Assembly (NCBI GenBank): GCA_948470255.1
Contig: CAOKOS010000001.1
Span: 1 to 64,000, forward strand
Reading direction: 5' to 3'
Source of the DNA: an uncultured Lachnotalea sp.
GTDB taxonomy: Bacteria > Bacillota > Clostridia > Lachnospirales > Lachnospiraceae
Length of the DNA stretch: 64,000 nucleotides
Below, in pieces: positions 6,741 to 15,789 of this stretch. The notes beneath the pieces were generated by a model. That model was not told the origin of the DNA and ran no database searches. It saw only the letters and a program-made list of their open reading frames with translations. A program made the translations under genes and the position numbers. Positions within the stretch are counted from its first letter, which is position 1, and each line of letters starts with the position of its first letter.

Positions 6741-9161
6741 ATGAATACAGCATTATCCTGGATTAAAGCATATGTGCCCGACCTGGATGTGACGGCGCAG
6801 GAATATACAGATGCCATGACTCTTTCTGGAACAAAGGTGGAAGGTTATGAGCGCCTGGATAAAAACCTGGAAAAGATCGTGGTAGGACAGATTTTGTCCA
6901 TTACCCCCCATCCTGACGCCGACAAGCTGATTGTCTGCCAGGTGGATATCGGGACAAAGCAGATTCAGATCGTCACCGGGGCGTCCAATGTGAAAGAGGG
7001 GGACAAAGTCCCTGTGGTACTGGACGGCGGCAAGGTGGCAGGCGGGCATGACGGCGGGCCTTTGCCGGAAAACGGCATTAAGATCAAAAAAGGGAAACTT
7101 CGCGGGATAGAATCTGATGGGATGATGTGTTCCATAGAGGAACTGGGTTCCTCCAGGGATATGTATCCGGATGCACCGGAGATGGGGATTTATATTATGA
7201 AGGAAGACGCCCCGGTGGGGGCGGATGCCGTTGAAATCCTGGGGCTTCACGACGTGGTCTTTGAATACGAGGTCACCTCCAACAGGGTGGACTGCTACAG
7301 CGTCTTAGGTATTGCCAGGGAGGCGGCGGCCACCTTTGGGAAAAAATTCGTTCCTCCCGTTCTGGAAGTGAAGGGGAATGGGGAGGACGTCCACGATTAT
7401 GCCTCCGTGGAAGTGGTGGACGCAAAGCTTTGTCCCCGGTACTGTGGCCGCGTGGTAAAGAATATCAAGATCGGGCCGTCGCCGGAATGGATGCAGAGGC
7501 GGCTGGCGGCCAGCGGGATCCGCCCCATCAACAATCTGGTGGATATTACAAATTATGTGATGGAAGAATACGGCCAGCCCATGCACGCTTTCGACCTGGA
7601 TACGGTGGCAGGACATAAAATCATTGTGAAACGGGCCAAAGACGGAGATGAATTCCAGACGCTGGACGGGCAGGTACGGAAGCTGGATAAAGATATCTTA
7701 ATGATCAATGATGCGGAAAAAGAAATTGGTATCGCCGGAATCATGGGCGGGGAAAATTCCAAGATCACCGACCAGGTAAAGACTGTCCTTTTTGAATCCG
7801 CCTGTTTTGACGGCACCAACAACAGGCTGTCGGCCAGAAGACTGGGGCTACGCACGGATGCTTCCGGGAAATATGAGAAAGGGCTGGATCCCAATAATGC
7901 GGAGGCTGCCATCAACAGAGCCTGCCAGCTGATCGAAGAGCTGGGATGCGGGGAAGTGGTAAGCGGGATGATTGATGTGCGGGGGGAACTGCCGGAACCT
8001 AAGCGGATTCCTTTCTGCCCGGAGAAGATCAACCGTTTCCTGGGAACCGATATTTCCAGGGAGGAGATGGTTTCTTACTTTGGCCCGCTGGAGATTGAAA
8101 TGGATGAGGCGGCGGGAGAGGTAATCGCGCCCACGTTCCGCCAGGATCTTCTGTGTGAAGCGGATATTGCGGAGGAGGTTGCCAGGTTCTACGGTTATGA
8201 CAAGATTCCTACGACTTTGCCCACAGGGGAGGCCACCACAGGTAAGCTGTCCTTTAAGCTGCGGGTGGAAGCGGCTGTGAGGGAAGTTGCCGAGTTTTGC
8301 GGATATTCCCAGGGGATGAGTTATTCCTTTGAAAGCCCCAGGGTTTTTGATAAGCTGCTGCTTCCAAAAGATAGCGGACTTCGCAGTACGGTAAAGATTT
8401 TAAACCCGCTGGGAGAAGATTACAGCATTATGCGGACCATTTCTTTAAATGGAATGTTGACTTCCCTGTCCACCAATTATAATAGAAGAAACAAGGATGT
8501 AAAGCTTTATGAGCTGGGAAATATTTATCTCCCTAAAGCCCTGCCCCTCACAGAGCTTCCCGATGAGCGGATGCAGCTGACTCTCGGTTTTTACGGAGAG
8601 GGGGATTTCTTCACCCTGAAGGGTGTCATTGAAGAGATTTTTGACAAACTGGGAATGGATAAAAAAATTTCTTATGATCCGGAAGCAGGAAAGCCGTTCC
8701 TCCATCCTGGCCGTCAGGCGGAAATCTCCTACAGGGGCACAGTGATGGGGTATCTGGGAGAGGTTCATCCTGAAGTGTTAGACAATTATGACATTGGCGG
8801 CAGGGCTTATGTGGCTGTTTTGGATATGCCGCAGATGGTGGAGTTTGCTTCCTTCGACCGGAAGTATACAGGTGTCGCCAGGTTCCCGGCTGTCACCAGG
8901 GATATCAGCATGGTCATGGACAAAAAAATCATGGTGGGCGAAGTGGAATCTGTCATTGAAAGAAAGGGCGGAAAGCTTCTGGAGTCCTATCATCTGTTTG
9001 ACCTTTATGAAGGTTCCCAGATTGCGGAAGGGTATAAATCTGTGGCATATTCCATCACCTTCCGGGCAAAAGACAGGACGCTGGAAGATAAGGACGTAAA
9101 TGATATTATGGAGCGGGTTCTGGGAGAATTAAAAGCCATGGGTATTGAGCTTCGCGGCTGA
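6741..9161 (+). CDS. pheT: Phenylalanine--tRNA ligase beta subunit
   Basis: An 806-residue protein of normal full length. Domains in order: B1, then an EMAP-like tRNA-binding OB fold (about 40-150, HPDADKLIVCQVDIG), the B3/B4 editing domain (about 210-390, including RPINNLVDITNYVMEE and GIMGGENSKI), B5 (about 400-475), the catalytic-like core (GYDKIPTTLP onward) and the C-terminal anticodon-binding FDX-ACB domain (about 713-805, FPAVTRDISMVMDK). The B3/B4 domain hydrolyses Tyr mischarged on tRNA-Phe. It is co-transcribed with pheS under the T-box. Confidence 0.98.
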   Translation: MNTALSWIKAYVPDLDVTAQEYTDAMTLSGTKVEGYERLDKNLEKIVVGQILSITPHPDADKLIVCQVDIGTKQIQIVTGASNVKEGDKVPVVLDGGKVAGGHDGGPLPENGIKIKKGKLRGIESDGMMCSIEELGSSRDMYPDAPEMGIYIMKEDAPVGADAVEILGLHDVVFEYEVTSNRVDCYSVLGIAREAAATFGKKFVPPVLEVKGNGEDVHDYASVEVVDAKLCPRYCGRVVKNIKIGPSPEWMQRRLAASGIRPINNLVDITNYVMEEYGQPMHAFDLDTVAGHKIIVKRAKDGDEFQTLDGQVRKLDKDILMINDAEKEIGIAGIMGGENSKITDQVKTVLFESACFDGTNNRLSARRLGLRTDASGKYEKGLDPNNAEAAINRACQLIEELGCGEVVSGMIDVRGELPEPKRIPFCPEKINRFLGTDISREEMVSYFGPLEIEMDEAAGEVIAPTFRQDLLCEADIAEEVARFYGYDKIPTTLPTGEATTGKLSFKLRVEAAVREVAEFCGYSQGMSYSFESPRVFDKLLLPKDSGLRSTVKILNPLGEDYSIMRTISLNGMLTSLSTNYNRRNKDVKLYELGNIYLPKALPLTELPDERMQLTLGFYGEGDFFTLKGVIEEIFDKLGMDKKISYDPEAGKPFLHPGRQAEISYRGTVMGYLGEVHPEVLDNYDIGGRAYVAVLDMPQMVEFASFDRKYTGVARFPAVTRDISMVMDKKIMVGEVESVIERKGGKLLESYHLFDLYEGSQIAEGYKSVAYSITFRAKDRTLEDKDVNDIMERVLGELKAMGIELRG

Positions 9162-9194
9162 GGAATGTTTTCCAGATACAGGTTCCGGGAACTT

Positions 9195-9222
9195 TTGACA
9201 TCCTGGTGAAGGAAGGTATAAG
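9195..9222 (+). promoter_or_regulatory. Promoter of the enolase gene
   Basis: TTGACA (9195-9200) and TATAAG (9217-9222) are spaced by 16 nt, about 100 nt before the enolase start codon. No terminator is seen between pheT and this site, so read-through from pheST is also possible. Confidence 0.6.
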
Positions 9223-9330
9223 TTTTCTTCTTTTTCTTATAATAAAGTTTAGACGTTAAAAGGTATTGTGTACTTGGGCGTCATAAATAATCCTGAAAAC
9301 GGAAGATTTGACTGGAAGAAGGAGGAAACC

Positions 9331-10635
9331 ATGGACAGATATTTAAAAATAGCGGCTGTAAAGGGCCGGGAAATCCTGGATTCACGGGGGAATCCCACGG
9401 TGGAAGCGGAAGTGACGCTGGAAAACGGCGTCACAGGGAGGGCTTCAGTGCCTTCCGGAGCTTCCACCGGGAAATTTGAGGCGGTGGAACTTCGGGACGG
9501 AGGGGACCGCTACCGGGGACTGGGGGTAAAAAGGGCTGTGGAACATGTGAATACTGTTCTGGCCCACGCCATTTTGTCAAAAAATGCGGCTTGCCAGGGG
9601 GAAATCGACGGATTGCTTCTGGAAGCAGACGGAACAGAGAACAAGGCAAACCTGGGGGCAAACGCGGTTTTGGGAGTATCCATGGCAGCGGCACGCGCGG
9701 CGGCGTCAGCTTTGGGGCTGCCGCTTTTTTCTTATCTGGGAGGAATCTATACGGACCGGATGCCTGTCCCGATGATGAATGTGCTAAACGGGGGAAAACA
9801 TGCGGATAATACCGTTGACTTACAGGAATTTATGATTATGCCCATCGGCGCATGTTGTTTTTCCGAAGGGCTCCGCTGCTGTGTGGAGGTGTACCATACG
9901 CTGAAAGATATCCTGAAAGGAAAAGGGCTTTCCACAGCAGTGGGGGATGAAGGCGGCTTTGCCCCCAACCTTCCGGATACAGAGTCAGTGCTTACCCTTC
10001 TTGTGGAGGCTATGGAAAAATGCGGTTTGCGCCCCGGCGTAGATATGGCGGTTTCCATGGATGCAGCGTCCAGCGAGTTGTATGACGAAAACCGCGACGC
10101 ATATTATTTCCCTGGAGAGAGCCGGATGAGCGGAAAGGAAATCCTGCGCCTCCGGGAAGAAATGGTGGATTATTATGAAAACCTGGTAAACCGTTTTCCC
10201 ATTGTGTCCATTGAGGACGGCCTTCATGAGGAGGACTGGTGCGGATGGAAGCTTTTAACCGGGCGTCTGGGAGATAAGATTCAGCTGGTGGGAGACGATT
10301 TGTTTGTCACCAATACGGAACGGCTCAGCCGGGGAATCGACCAGAAAATCGCCAATGCCATTTTGGTAAAAGTCAACCAGATCGGAACCCTCACGGAAGC
10401 TTTTGCCGCCACCAGGATGGCCCAGAAAGCAGGTTATCACGCGGTGATTTCCCATCGTTCCGGTGAGACAGAGGATGCAATGATTGCGGATATTGCCGTA
10501 GCCACGGGGGCGGGACAGATCAAGACGGGAGCGCCCTGCCGTTCTGACCGGAACGCCAAATACAACCAGCTTCTCAGGATTGAGGAAACTCTGGGAAAAA
10601 CAGCCCAGTATGAAAATCCTTTTGCTTCTTTTTAA
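9331..10635 (+). CDS. eno: Enolase (somewhat divergent)
   Basis: A 434-residue protein that interconverts 2-phosphoglycerate and phosphoenolpyruvate. Enolase landmarks are present: SVPSGASTG, the general-acid glutamate in [11 protein letters not shown], the magnesium ligands in [18 protein letters not shown] and VGDDLFVTN, the catalytic lysine in [11 protein letters not shown], and SHRSGETED. Several normally conserved blocks are altered: [13 protein letters not shown] for the usual NGGAHADNNVDIQ, a cysteine-rich [12 protein letters not shown] helix, and [11 protein letters not shown] for SRTDRIAKYNQ. ATG 9331 follows GGAGGAAACC; the track start 9268 is rejected. All catalytic residues appear intact, so it should be active, possibly as a second enolase paralog. 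Confidence 0.95.
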   Translation: MDRYLKIAAVKGREILDSRGNPTVEAEVTLENGVTGRASVPSGASTGKFEAVELRDGGDRYRGLGVKRAVEHVNTVLAHAILSKNAACQGEIDGLLLEADGTENKANLGANAVLGVSMAAARAAASALGLPLFSYLGGIYTDRMPVPMMNVLNGGKHADNTVDLQEFMIMPIGACCFSEGLRCCVEVYHTLKDILKGKGLSTAVGDEGGFAPNLPDTESVLTLLVEAMEKCGLRPGVDMAVSMDAASSELYDENRDAYYFPGESRMSGKEILRLREEMVDYYENLVNRFPIVSIEDGLHEEDWCGWKLLTGRLGDKIQLVGDDLFVTNTERLSRGIDQKIANAILVKVNQIGTLTEAFAATRMAQKAGYHAVISHRSGETEDAMIADIAVATGAGQIKTGAPCRSDRNAKYNQLLRIEETLGKTAQYENPFASF

Positions 10636-10701
10636 AATGCCGGTAAAATAAGCTTTGTGACTGAGAATATAATAAATTTTGTGTGAACTAAATACAAATA
10701 T

Positions 10702-10749
10702 ATATCCTCGTGGATTGATGTTAAAATAAATATTGATCCAGGAGGATAT
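10702..10749 (+). promoter_or_regulatory. Hairpin sequestering an AGGAGG ribosome site
   Basis: ATATCCTCGTGGAT (10702-10715) pairs with ATCCAGGAGGATAT (10736-10749) in 13 of 14 positions, with an AT-rich 20-nt loop that can pair further. The 3' arm contains the perfect AGGAGG that precedes ATG 10753. Such a stem would mask the ribosome site and could control translation of the reading frame that follows, or it could be a chance palindrome in a decayed leader. Confidence 0.55.
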
Positions 10750-10752
10750 TTT

Positions 10753-10827
10753 ATGGTAAGATAAAGAAAACTCAAAGAAAATCTGAAGTTGACACATTGT
10801 CAGGTAATGGGAAGAGGGAAAACATCA
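10753..10827 (+). pseudogene. Apparent remnant of an HTH (XRE-type) N-terminus, stop at codon 4
   Basis: A perfect AGGAGG and ATG 10753 open a frame that reads MVR, then TAA, then RKLKENLKLTHCQVM, and continues in the same frame into the membrane-protein gene at 10828. The post-stop residues resemble the first helix pair of Cro/C1 repressors (R-K-L-R-E-N-x-x-L-T-Q-x-Q-V). Proteins with an N-terminal XRE HTH and a C-terminal membrane domain are common in Firmicutes. The simplest reading is a fusion gene that lost most of its HTH domain by deletion and gained a stop; about 15 similar residues are weak evidence. Confidence 0.4.
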
Positions 10828-11583
10828 ATGGAAAAGGAAGTATCAACAGGCAAAATTCCGTGGATTTTTATGGGAATCTCTGCATTATGTATATTGGCAT
10901 ATGCCATCCACAGCACTTTAACAGGTATTTTTAGTATTGGAATATTCATCTGTACGTTTATTCTATGTATCCCAGTACAACTATTCATGCATATTTATTT
11001 TTCCCATGTAATAAAAAATAATTCTTTCAATGGGATTGCAGGATTTGATGACAGGATAGAGTATAATGTTTGTGAAGTGAAGAAGCTGCTGGCACAGATT
11101 GATCTGCATATTGGAATCGTGTCTGCCGTATATATTTTTCTGCTTTGCGTGATAAATGGGCTGAATTTGAAAATGCAATGGTTCAATGGGGTTCTGATTG
11201 TTGTATACATACTGAATTTGATAACAGGTATAGAAGTGAGCAACTACAAAATGATAGATAAAATCTATCGTAGGGAAGATGATAAGAAACGTGCAAAACG
11301 CAGTATTCCAGTAAATATGATATATACCTTGACCTTATGCGCGGGAATAGGAATAATAGGTATGGTATTTGAAGTAAAAGGAATTGAGAACAATACCTGG
11401 CCTGCAATCCAAATAGGCGGAGTGTTGCTGTTAGGTATAATAAGTCTAACAATAGGATTTCTAACAGAGAATAGTAAAATAAAAAAATGGAACCCTGCAG
11501 ATACAAACTATAAAACGAATAAAGTAAGTGTAATTGGTTTACTGATATGCGTAATAATGTACGGATTTATGTGTATTGTATAA
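10828..11583 (+). CDS. Uncharacterised membrane protein, possibly the surviving C-terminal part of an HTH-membrane fusion
   Basis: A 251-residue protein from ATG 10828, which follows a GAAGAGGGA site; TTG 10789 in the same frame is the track start. About seven membrane segments are visible (ISALCILAYAIHS, GIFSIGIFICTFILCIPVQ, IVSAVYIFLLCVI, GVLIVVYILNLITG, MIYTLTLCAGIGIIG, IQIGGVLLLGIISLTIGF, VIGLLICVIMYGF), with a charged KIYRREDDKKRAKR loop. I do not recognise the family. Its A+T content and Ile/Tyr/Asn usage look higher than in the neighbours. It may be a remnant gene or a recent arrival. Confidence 0.65.
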   Translation: MEKEVSTGKIPWIFMGISALCILAYAIHSTLTGIFSIGIFICTFILCIPVQLFMHIYFSHVIKNNSFNGIAGFDDRIEYNVCEVKKLLAQIDLHIGIVSAVYIFLLCVINGLNLKMQWFNGVLIVVYILNLITGIEVSNYKMIDKIYRREDDKKRAKRSIPVNMIYTLTLCAGIGIIGMVFEVKGIENNTWPAIQIGGVLLLGIISLTIGFLTENSKIKKWNPADTNYKTNKVSVIGLLICVIMYGFMCIV

Positions 11584-11659
11584 GATATGCGGAGTTTTTT
11601 TGTCCACTGGTGGCAAAAGATATGAAAAAACTTGGTTCCCGTTTTTGAAGAAAAAACAG

Positions 11660-11688
11660 TTGCCAATCCTGCCTATTTGTGGTAGACT
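11660..11688 (+). promoter_or_regulatory. Promoter of secG
   Basis: TTGCCA (11660-11665) and TAGACT (11683-11688) with 17-nt spacing lie about 30 nt before the secG start. Confidence 0.45.
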
Positions 11689-11716
11689 ATCTATGTTTGA
11701 CCTAGGAGGTGTAAAG

Positions 11717-11953
11717 ATGGCTGCTTTAAAAGTGGTTTTGACTGTAGTTTTTTTAATTATATGTTTGGCATTGGTTGTGATTGTACTGCTTCAGGAAGGA
11801 AAATCCGCAGGTTTGACCGGCTCCATCAGCGGCGCGGCAGAAACCTTCTGGGGGAAGAACAAAGGGCGTTCCATGGAAGGTAAGCTGGGGAAGATTACCA
11901 AGTATGGTGTGATTTTGTTTATGATATTGGCTCTTGTCCTGAATATGTTTTAA
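11717..11953 (+). CDS. secG: Preprotein translocase subunit SecG
   Basis: A 78-residue protein with two membrane helices (about 5-24 and 57-76) joined by a cytoplasmic loop, the standard SecG form. The loop holds the signature LLQEGKSAGLTGSISGAAETFWGKNKGRS. SecG joins SecY and SecE to form the protein-export channel. The start is ATG 11717 after CTAGGAGGTGTAAAG; the track's 11576 is too far upstream. The order secG-rnr-smpB that follows is widely conserved in Firmicutes and supports the assignment. Confidence 0.96.
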   Translation: MAALKVVLTVVFLIICLALVVIVLLQEGKSAGLTGSISGAAETFWGKNKGRSMEGKLGKITKYGVILFMILALVLNMF

Positions 11954-12302
11954 CTGTTAAAGAGTATTCAGGAAGATACGCCGGAGAGTGTCTGGCGGAT
12001 AGGGGCTTTATAGCGGAGAAGACAGGATTCATTACTTGCCAGGGCACAAAGGACAGGCTTTGGCAGTGAATGAATCCTTTTTATCATGTGGGAAACTTTG
12101 TTTTCCATAGGGATAAAAGCCTTTATGGGAGATTGTTCCGTGCACAGCCGGCGGTAATCGGAATATCAGAATATTTTGATTCCAATGAGGGAAATCTCCA
12201 AAATAGGAAAGGGCCGTGTACCATAGCGGAATGGGGAATTATCCAGATAAGAAAAGGTGAGAAGAATTAAAAAGCTCAGGGAAAATAAGAATCGAGGGAT
12301 TT
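11954..12302 (+). other. Intergenic region between secG and rnr
   Basis: This 349-nt stretch holds the terminator-like stem at 12024-12082. The 66-codon ORF at 12070-12270 has no good ribosome site, begins inside that stem and shows no recognisable domain, so I do not call it a gene. No strong promoter for rnr was recognised. Confidence 0.5.
12024..12082 (+). terminator. Candidate terminator or attenuator downstream of secG
   Basis: AGGATTCATTACTTGCCA and TGGCAGTGAATGAATCCT form a long imperfect stem with a GC-rich loop region, followed by TTTTTA. It could separate secG from rnr or act as a partial terminator. Confidence 0.55.
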
Positions 12303-14639
12303 ATGGAGAAAAGGAAAGAGAGTGGAAGGAAAGGAAACAAAGGAAGAGGAAACAGAAAAGAACAGGCCGCAGGAAAGCAAATCAGAGAAAGACAAGGGAC
12401 AGAAGGAGAAACCAGAAGGAAAGGCAGAAAAGAGGTTCAGGATAGGGAAGTTTCCCGGGAGGCGGGGGATGTCGCCCTGGAGGAAGGCAAGAAGCGGCTT
12501 TTGGCTTTGATGGAGCATAAGGACTATAAACCCATGAAAGTGAAAGAACTGGCGATTCTTTTGGGGGTTTCCAGGGAGGAACGGCCTGCTTTGCAGACAG
12601 TTTTGGACACACTTCTTTCAGAAGGGAAACTGGGGCTTTCCAAACGGGGGAAATATGCCCCTTTGGAGAATTTTCTTGTAAAGGGAACCTTTGCCGGAAA
12701 CAGGAAGGGCTTTGGTTTTGTGATACCGGAGCCTGTTCCGGGGAAAGAGGCAGGACCGGATATCTATATTGGGGAAAGGGACCGTATGAGCGCCATGGAC
12801 GGTGATATGGTTCAGGCGGCCATCCTTTACGGGAAGCGGTGGGGCAGGAACCAGAACCCGGAGGGGAAAATTGTCCGGATTCTGGAACGTGCCAACAAAG
12901 AGGTGGTGGCCACTTATGAGCGGTGCCGTCATTTTGGTTTTGCTGTTCCCCTAAACAGTAAACTTGGCAGTGATATTTTTATCCCGGAGGAAGCCTCCAT
13001 GGAGGCACAGACGGGAGAACGGGTGATGGTGGAAATTACTGATTATGGAAACGGAAGGAAAAACCCGGAAGGAAGAGTGGTGGAAATCCTTGGACGGGCG
13101 GATGCGCCTGGGGTGGATGTGTTGTCGGTGGCGAAAGCATATGGCTTTGAGAGTGAATTCCCGCCGGAGGTTAAAGAGGAGGTAAGAAAGATTCCCACAG
13201 AGGTTTCCCGGGAGGAATGGGAAGGTAGGAGAGATTTAAGGGGACTTTTCACTGTCACCATAGATGGGGAGGACGCCAAAGACCTGGACGACGCCATCAC
13301 CCTTTCCGTGGAAGATGGGATTTACCGGCTGGGAGTCCATATTGCAGACGTCTCCCATTACGTGAAAGAGGGAACGGCCCTTGACAGGGAGGCGCTTTCC
13401 AGGGGAACCAGCGTCTATCTGACGGACCGCGTCATTCCTATGCTTCCGACAGAACTCAGTAATGGTATATGTTCCCTCAATGCAGGAGTTCCAAGGCTGG
13501 CCTTCAGTTGTCTCATGGAGCTGGATGGAAAAGGGCGGCTGCTTGGCCATGAATTCGTAAAGTCGGTCATCTGTGTGGATCAGAGGATGACTTATACGGC
13601 GGTAAATGGAATCCTTTCCGGGGATGAGAGGCTTTTGGCAGAATATGAAGGCTTTCTCCCTGTGTTTCAAAAAATGAAAGAGCTGTCTGTGATCCTGCGG
13701 GAACGGAGGCAGGCGCGAGGCTCCATTGACTTTGATTTCCCGGAAAGTAAAATCGTCCTGGACGAGAAGGGACGGGCGGTGGATGTGAAACCTTATGAGA
13801 GGAACGCGGCCACCATGCTCATTGAAGACTTCATGCTTTTGGCCAATGAGACAGTGGCGGAGGATTTTTTCTGGCAGGGGAACCCTTTCGTATACAGGAC
13901 CCATGAGAAGCCGGACGGGGACAAAATCCGGGAGCTGGCCCTCCTCATCAGCAATTTTGGCTATCATTTGAAAATGGGGCAGGAGGAAATCCATCCCAAG
14001 GAACTTCAAAAGCTATTGGCCGGGATACAGGATTCGCCGGAGGAAGCGCTGATTAGCCGCCTGACTTTGCGTTCCATGAAACGGGCGGAATACCAGACGG
14101 AATGTGTGGGCCATTTTGGCTTGGCTGCCCGGTACTACTGCCATTTTACGTCGCCCATCAGACGGTATCCTGACCTGCAGATTCACCGGATTATGACGGA
14201 GTCCCTGGCTGGAGGTATGTCTGAGGGACGAAAAGAGCATTATGAAGGGCTGCTCCCTGGGGTGTGCCGCCAGTGTTCTTTGAAGGAACGGAAGGCAGAT
14301 GAAGCGGAGCGGGAAGTGGAGAAGATGAAAAAATGCCAGTATATGGCAGGCCATATCGGGGAAGTGTTTGAAGGCGTGGTGTCCGGCGTGACCGGCTGGG
14401 GCATGTATGTGGAACTTCCCAATACAGTGGAAGGAATGGTTTCTTTGTCTGCCCTGGATGGGGACTACTATGAACATGACCAGGAAAACCACCGTCTGGT
14501 GGGGACATCCACGGGAAAGGTCTATTGTCTGGGCCAGAGACTGAAAGTACGGGCGGCTTATGTGGATACGGTGGGCTGCACCATTGATTTTGTACCGGAG
14601 GACGAAGAGGAGGAAAAGGATGGGGAAGGACAGTTATAA
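12303..14639 (+). CDS. rnr: Ribonuclease R
   Basis: A 778-residue 3'-5' exoribonuclease that degrades structured RNA and acts with trans-translation. The first 60 residues are an Arg/Lys/Glu-rich, probably disordered extension ([19 protein letters not shown]). Then come a winged-helix segment (about 65-120), two cold-shock domains (about 125-280, [13 protein letters not shown]), the RNB catalytic domain with the metal-binding aspartates in [16 protein letters not shown], the [13 protein letters not shown] motif near the end of RNB, and a C-terminal S1 domain ([21 protein letters not shown]). The start is ATG 12303 after CGAGGGATTT. The smpB start lies inside its 3' end, so the two are coupled. 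Confidence 0.96.
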   Translation: MEKRKESGRKGNKGRGNRKEQAAGKQIRERQGTEGETRRKGRKEVQDREVSREAGDVALEEGKKRLLALMEHKDYKPMKVKELAILLGVSREERPALQTVLDTLLSEGKLGLSKRGKYAPLENFLVKGTFAGNRKGFGFVIPEPVPGKEAGPDIYIGERDRMSAMDGDMVQAAILYGKRWGRNQNPEGKIVRILERANKEVVATYERCRHFGFAVPLNSKLGSDIFIPEEASMEAQTGERVMVEITDYGNGRKNPEGRVVEILGRADAPGVDVLSVAKAYGFESEFPPEVKEEVRKIPTEVSREEWEGRRDLRGLFTVTIDGEDAKDLDDAITLSVEDGIYRLGVHIADVSHYVKEGTALDREALSRGTSVYLTDRVIPMLPTELSNGICSLNAGVPRLAFSCLMELDGKGRLLGHEFVKSVICVDQRMTYTAVNGILSGDERLLAEYEGFLPVFQKMKELSVILRERRQARGSIDFDFPESKIVLDEKGRAVDVKPYERNAATMLIEDFMLLANETVAEDFFWQGNPFVYRTHEKPDGDKIRELALLISNFGYHLKMGQEEIHPKELQKLLAGIQDSPEEALISRLTLRSMKRAEYQTECVGHFGLAARYYCHFTSPIRRYPDLQIHRIMTESLAGGMSEGRKEHYEGLLPGVCRQCSLKERKADEAEREVEKMKKCQYMAGHIGEVFEGVVSGVTGWGMYVELPNTVEGMVSLSALDGDYYEHDQENHRLVGTSTGKVYCLGQRLKVRAAYVDTVGCTIDFVPEDEEEEKDGEGQL

Positions 14640-15087
14640 GCTGGTAGCCAACAATAAAAAGGCGTACCATGATTATTTTATTGATGACACTTATGAAGCG
14701 GGAATTTCCCTTTCAGGAACAGAGGTAAAGTCCGTCCGTATGGGGAAGTGCAGTATTAAAGAATCTTTTATTAAAATTGACCGGGGTGAGGTCTTTGTGT
14801 ATGGAATGCATATCAGCCCCTATGAAAAGGGCAATATTTTCAACAAAGACCCGCTGCGGGTGAGGAAACTTCTGATGCACGGTTATGAAATTAACCGCCT
14901 TTACGGAAAAATCCAGCAGAAGGGTTTTACGCTGGTGCCTCTTAAGGTGTATTTTAAAGGGAGCCTGGTAAAAGTGGAAGTGGGACTTGCCCGAGGCAAG
15001 AAACTTTATGACAAACGGCAGGATATCGCTAAAAAGGATCAGAGGAGAGAGGCAGAAAAAGAATTTAAGGTGAGGAATCTGGGCTGA
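14620..15087 (+). CDS. smpB: SsrA-binding protein SmpB
   Basis: A 155-residue protein of standard length. Conserved blocks [50 protein letters not shown] and the basic C-terminal tail [21 protein letters not shown] are all visible. SmpB binds tmRNA and guides it to stalled ribosomes; the tail enters the mRNA channel. The start is ATG 14620 after GAGGAGGAAAAGG, within the last codons of rnr, a 20-nt overlap indicating coupling. I looked for ssrA downstream, where it often lies, and did not see it in this window. Confidence 0.97.
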   Translation: MGKDSYKLVANNKKAYHDYFIDDTYEAGISLSGTEVKSVRMGKCSIKESFIKIDRGEVFVYGMHISPYEKGNIFNKDPLRVRKLLMHGYEINRLYGKIQQKGFTLVPLKVYFKGSLVKVEVGLARGKKLYDKRQDIAKKDQRREAEKEFKVRNLG

Positions 15088-15117
15088 AAAACAGAGAAAA
15101 GTTCGGAGGCAAAAATT

Positions 15118-15789
15118 ATGGCCAGAAATAAAAATCCAGAGGAAACAGTCCAGCTGATCTTGGATGTGGCGTATCGTCTGTTTATAGAAAAAGGATATGA
15201 ATATACTTCTATCCAGGAGATCATTGATGATTTGGGGGGACTCAGCAAGGGGGCTATTTATCATCATTTCAAGTCCAAAGAAGACATTCTGGAGGCAGTT
15301 ACCGAAAGGATGACTTCAGAATCCAATCAAATGCTTGCCCATATCCGCGACCGTTTGGATTTGAGCGGGAAAGAAAAGCTGAAGGCCATTTTTAAAGCAT
15401 CCATCAGCCGGCCCATCCAGGATGAAATTTTTACGGTGGCCCCCAATTTCAAGAATAACCCCAAGCTGCTTTTCAGCCTTCTGCATGATACGGTGGATGA
15501 GGTGGCGCCGTCTTACATCCGGCCGATTATTGAACAGGGGATATTAGACGGCTCCATCCAGACCGATTACCCGGGGGAACTGGCAGAGCTGGTCATACTC
15601 GCGGCAAATGTCTGGATGAATCCGATGATATTTGACAATTCGGAGGAAGAGTGCCGTCGTAAGTTTATGGTGTTCCGTCAAATGATGGAAGGGTTTGGGC
15701 TGGATATTGTGGATCAGGAAATACTTGACAGGCTGCAGGAGCTTACCTCCATTTATCAGAGGACAAAAGGAAAGAAAAAGATTACATAG
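15118..15789 (+). CDS. TetR/AcrR family transcriptional regulator
   Basis: A 223-residue protein. Residues 10-55 hold the TetR helix-turn-helix (YTSIQEIIDDLGGLSKGAIYHHFKSKEDIL); the rest is a helical ligand-binding domain that I cannot assign to a ligand. It follows smpB by 30 nt with an AGAAAAGTTCGGAGG site. Its 3' end overlaps the convergent ABC importer gene by 8 nt. TetR proteins usually repress a neighbouring transporter, so control of the convergent importer or of itself is conceivable, but no operator could be identified. Confidence 0.92.
   Translation: MARNKNPEETVQLILDVAYRLFIEKGYEYTSIQEIIDDLGGLSKGAIYHHFKSKEDILEAVTERMTSESNQMLAHIRDRLDLSGKEKLKAIFKASISRPIQDEIFTVAPNFKNNPKLLFSLLHDTVDEVAPSYIRPIIEQGILDGSIQTDYPGELAELVILAANVWMNPMIFDNSEEECRRKFMVFRQMMEGFGLDIVDQEILDRLQELTSIYQRTKGKKKIT

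Noticed and set aside
12070-12270. 66-codon ORF between secG and rnr
   Set aside because: Starts inside a terminator-like stem, lacks a ribosome site and resembles nothing.
13236-14009. 257-codon ORF antisense to rnr
   Set aside because: rnr is unambiguous on the plus strand across this interval; no independent start signals.
15088-15117. Search for ssrA (tmRNA) next to smpB
   Set aside because: The gap after smpB is only 30 nt and no tRNA-like tmRNA end was recognised anywhere nearby.
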